Assembly (NCBI RefSeq): GCF_029167105.1
Contig: NZ_JARFML010000013.1
Location: 171,116 to 235,115 of the forward strand
Direction of reading: 5' to 3'
Origin: Bradyrhizobium yuanmingense
Lineage (GTDB): Bacteria > Pseudomonadota > Alphaproteobacteria > Rhizobiales > Xanthobacteraceae
DNA length: 64,000 nt
Part shown: in pieces, positions 62,801-64,000 of the stretch
Layout of the letters: the number at the start of each line of letters is the position of its first letter
Numbering within the stretch: the first letter of the stretch is position 1
Translations under genes and position numbers: made by a program
The notes under the pieces: generated by a model
What the model was told of the DNA's origin: nothing
What the model saw: only the letters and a program-made list of their open reading frames with translations
Database searches by the model: none

Positions 62801-62924
62801 TGTCGGTACAGCCGTGTTTGCAGGCATGCTCGCGGCGAGCTCGATCGGAATCTTCCTGGTGCCGATGCTATTTGTGACTTTCCAGCGGGTCCGCGAACGA
62901 TTGAAGATCGGCGCCAATGGTTAG
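59808..62924 (+). CDS. RND multidrug efflux pump, inner-membrane subunit (AcrB family)
   Basis: This 1038-residue pump has full family length. It shows the N-terminal FIDRPRLAMVIAFIITIAG, the proton-relay aspartates in GIVVDDAIVVVENVER (about 404-419), the relay lysine region AAKNGILIVEFAKEQ, and SNSALVVTRLKPFADR in the porter domain. No outer-membrane TolC-like gene follows in the window. Confidence 0.95.
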   Translation: MMSAVFIDRPRLAMVIAFIITIAGALALMQIPVAQFPDIVPPQVTVSGTFPGASAEVVESSVAQPLEAQIIGVDRAVYMKSTSASDGSYTLTVSFALGTNPDINTVNVNNRVQSALSQLPTEVQQQGVTVRKRSSSILQFLVLYSANGLHDPLFITNYAIINVLDAIASTPGVGQANLFAKMNYSMRIWFDTQRLTSLNLTPSDVIAAIRTQSVQAPVGRIGARPIGEDQQFQFNVQTQGRLATVDQFANIVLRANPDGSSLLVKDVARVEMGAQNLDSEARIDGRAAVPVAIYLAPGANAVTTAQAVAATMQRLSQHFPAGLSYLVQYDSTSFVRDTIAEVLKTLGEAFVLVVIVVYLFLGNLRATVIPAIAVPVSLIGTFAVLLLLGYSANTVSLLAMVLAIGIVVDDAIVVVENVERVMQEEPDLSPTEASKKAMTEITAPIVAITLVLLSVFVPIAFIPGVSGTLFRQFAVTISAAMMISALNALTLSPALCALLLRHTGPRRGIMGRVLVSIDWMRDRYSSGVRRLVRMASLSVLLVVLLAAGIFGMSLITPMGFLPEEDQGAFFTSVQLPDGASVARTNEVTRELEDILKQMPAVDHVLAIVGFSLLDGASQSNSALVVTRLKPFADRRAATESAQALIGQAFAAGAQIRQANVLPFNLPPIIGLSTGGGFEYQLQALEGQSPAEISSVTNALIGAANADSRLARVFSTFTATNPSIHLDIDRGKAQALGVGISDIFTALQATLGGIYVNNFNRFGRTWQVNVQGEAFDRSDISDIWRIYLRNSTGQMVPIRSLAGVRIVTGPQVITRYNNYRSVTVNGSPARGVSSGTAMAAMADVSSAVLPAGYSFAWTGTAYHEQQAAGQTGIVLMLAVLFAYLFLVALYESTVIPIPVLLSVVVGVLGSYVGMKLAGLNLDLYGQIGLVVLIALAAKNGILIVEFAKEQREAGVALEDAAVRGAHMRFRAVMMTSVAFILGLVPLVIATGAAELSRRAVGTAVFAGMLAASSIGIFLVPMLFVTFQRVRERLKIGANG

Positions 62925-63188
62925 CCACTACGTCGTCCCGGCGAACCTTCGGAGGGCAGATCCTAACCTCGCCGAACTCGGAAGAAGCGCTCTCGCGGGG
63001 GACCCTGAATTGCGCCGACGCTCATGAAGGCACTGACGCTTACTGCCTCTGGCAGTGACGGTACTCGCCAGCGGTCGCTATCTTCGGCGCACAGGCATTT
63101 TGAGCAGATGCGTCCGCATCAACGTCCGAAGAAGCTCCGCGGCAGCTCAGAGAGCATGCTCAGATATCCTCCGTGAGATTCTGCATAA
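62925..63188. other. Non-coding stretch after the efflux operon
   Basis: No gene is supported. It runs from the pump stop to the second dispersed repeat and leads towards the right-hand tRNA-Lys fragment. Confidence 0.4.
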
Positions 63189-63264
63189 TCTCCCGGTGCA
63201 CACGTGGTGCACACGCCGCCTCCTAACCTATTCAAAAACTTGACATCTCGCTCCAATCCATCAT
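63189..63264 (+). repeat. 76-bp dispersed repeat, copy B
   Basis: It aligns without gaps to copy A at 40635-40710. It contains GGTGCACACGTGGTGCACAC, a local tandem of GGTGCACAC, and ends in the conserved CTCGCTCCAATCCATCAT. It lies about 200 bases before the second tRNA-Lys fragment. Confidence 0.75.
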
Positions 63265-63448
63265 CGGAGCGACCGAGCTGCTGCCCACTGATGCCGGCTG
63301 GCAGCAGAAATCGCGCCGGGCAATGGCAGCAACTCAAGAACCCGAACTCTTAGTGATGACTCGGGTGAGCCCATCGCATCGCCAAGTTCCGGTTGATCGC
63401 TGCTCAAAAGCCCGTTTGAACAACAGCTGCTCAAACGGTTTTTCTCGC

Positions 63449-63542
63449 CAAGTCATTGATTTGCTTGGTGGGCGCACCAGGGCTCGAACCTGGGACCCGC
63501 TGATTAAGAGTCAGCCTTGGGTTGAGAACAATCAATGACTTG
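63449..63542. repeat. 13-bp inverted repeat flanking the second tRNA-Lys fragment
   Basis: CAAGTCATTGATT (63449-63461) and AATCAATGACTTG (63530-63542) are perfect complements and enclose the tRNA-Lys fragment almost symmetrically. No equivalent pair surrounds the first fragment. Confidence 0.6.
63466..63514 (-). repeat. 3' fragment of tRNA-Lys(CTT), att-like direct repeat copy 2
   Basis: On the minus strand this is the complete anticodon arm (CTGA-CTCTTAA-TCAG, anticodon CTT), variable region, T-arm, acceptor 3' strand and CCA. The D-arm and 5' strand are absent. Bases 63466-63507 are identical to 5604-5645. It is not a functional tRNA but a second duplicated 3' end, as left by an integrated element. 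Confidence 0.8.
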
Positions 63543-63795
63543 CTGGTCGCACGACCGGGCTTATCCGACTGAAAGTGGGCGTTCGTCGCACGATCAAAGT
63601 GCTGCATTTCACCGGCTACCATCCGCGCGGTCGGAGCATCCGCGGGGTAAACCCTGGCATCTGGTTGGCGCCGTATCTCTTGCAAGCTACCGTTAGAGCG
63701 GCTCACGCGACGGATTGGACCCTTTTCCGTTCCGATTGATCGGATCCTCGGGTACTCTCATTCCGCCGCGTCGGCGGAACTGGCGGAGTTGATAG

Positions 63796-64000
63796 ATGGC
63801 TGCATGGAGAGCGGAGATGGGCCGGCTCGATAAGCAGATGAATCCGTTCCAGCCTGCCGCGCATCTGACGACGGCGGATCGAGTCCCCGACAATCCTGGG
63901 CTTGAGCAAGTCGACACGTCGTCGTCCGTTGAACCGGCCCGAGAGAGAGCCGCCTCGTCGCCCGCGCATTTTGGGTCGGGCCGGTTCAACGGACGACGAC
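63796..64000 (+). CDS. Possible start of an unknown gene, running off the window
   Basis: From an ATG at 63796, with GGAG seven bases upstream, the frame stays open for 68 codons to the window end (MAAWRAEMGRLDKQMNPFQP...). No family is recognised. The 3' part coincides with a perfect inverted repeat, so the reading frame may be incidental. Confidence 0.25.
   Translation, partial: MAAWRAEMGRLDKQMNPFQPAAHLTTADRVPDNPGLEQVDTSSSVEPARERAASSPAHFGSGRFNGRR
63918..64000. repeat. Perfect 25-bp inverted repeat at the window edge
   Basis: Bases 63918-63942 (GTCGTCGTCCGTTGAACC, continuing GGCCCGA) are the exact reverse complement of 63976-64000, with a 33-base spacer. The right arm ends at the last base, so the repeat may be longer. 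It could be a large hairpin, the end of a mobile element or an assembly artefact. Confidence 0.75.

Noticed and set aside
63693..63989. 98-residue minus-strand open frame at the right end
   Set aside because: It overlaps the inverted repeat and shows no motif or ribosome site; the plus-strand frame from 63796 is slightly better but also weak.
1..64000. CRISPR array, rRNA, replication origin, prophage or conjugation genes
   Set aside because: No regularly spaced repeats, no cas, integrase, relaxase, transposase or phage structural genes were found on either strand.

Overview
The window is GC-rich, densely coded DNA of the kind found in a soil alphaproteobacterium of the Rhizobiales. Bradyrhizobium or a close relative is my best guess. 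It rests on family composition: many ABC uptake systems, DUF6894, DUF1269, DUF992 and HdeD proteins, and NarL-type regulators. No rRNA or other phylogenetic marker is present. There is no complete tRNA, rRNA, CRISPR array, transposase or integrase.

Layout. (1) 0-5.1 kb, minus strand: a four-carbon sugar-acid operon (otnK, otnC, a shikimate-dehydrogenase-like gene) followed by an ABC importer. The two promoter regions share an identical 15-bp operator-like motif. Gene remnants follow. (2) 5.6 kb: a 3' fragment of tRNA-Lys(CTT) with its terminator. The same 42 bp recurs in direct orientation at 63.47 kb, so 5.6-63.5 kb looks like one or more integrated islands. (3) 6-29.4 kb: amine, D-amino-acid and hydroxy-acid catabolism. 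It holds two related sets of genes: two NWGWCRQQNRD-type FAD oxidoreductases, two aldehyde dehydrogenases, two double-GNAT proteins, and one intact plus one ruined HAD dehalogenase. It also has a Dpp-type peptide importer, an Lrp regulator, a class III aminotransferase and gabD. (4) 29.6-40.4 kb: a compact ten-gene block under a LysR regulator, encoding an importer, a deaminase, a Rieske oxygenase, an FAD oxidoreductase, a RutB-like amidase, an alpha/beta hydrolase, a creatininase-family hydrolase and a cupin. Two near-identical 19-bp palindromes sit in its two divergent promoter regions. This is the best candidate for an undescribed catabolic system. (5) 40.6-43.3 kb: a decaying segment next to a 76-bp dispersed repeat, with a shattered lactonase and a damaged carboxymuconolactone decarboxylase. 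(6) 43.4-62.9 kb: a stress and envelope region. It has a histidine kinase with two paralogous response regulators, arginine deiminase with two related antiporters, DUF1269, BI-1, AI-2E, DUF992 and HdeD proteins, and an RND efflux pair. (7) 62.9-64 kb: the second dispersed repeat, the second tRNA-Lys fragment, and a perfect 25-bp inverted repeat ending at the window edge.

How the genes work together. Regions 3 and 4 read as import, oxidation or deamination, hydrolysis, and delivery to central metabolism. Region 3 probably takes amines and D-amino acids to succinate and 2-oxoacids. Region 4 probably handles a nitrogen heterocycle or ureido compound. Region 6 reads as acid, low-oxygen and toxic-compound defence. 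Specific substrates are inferred from family membership, not shown by the sequence.
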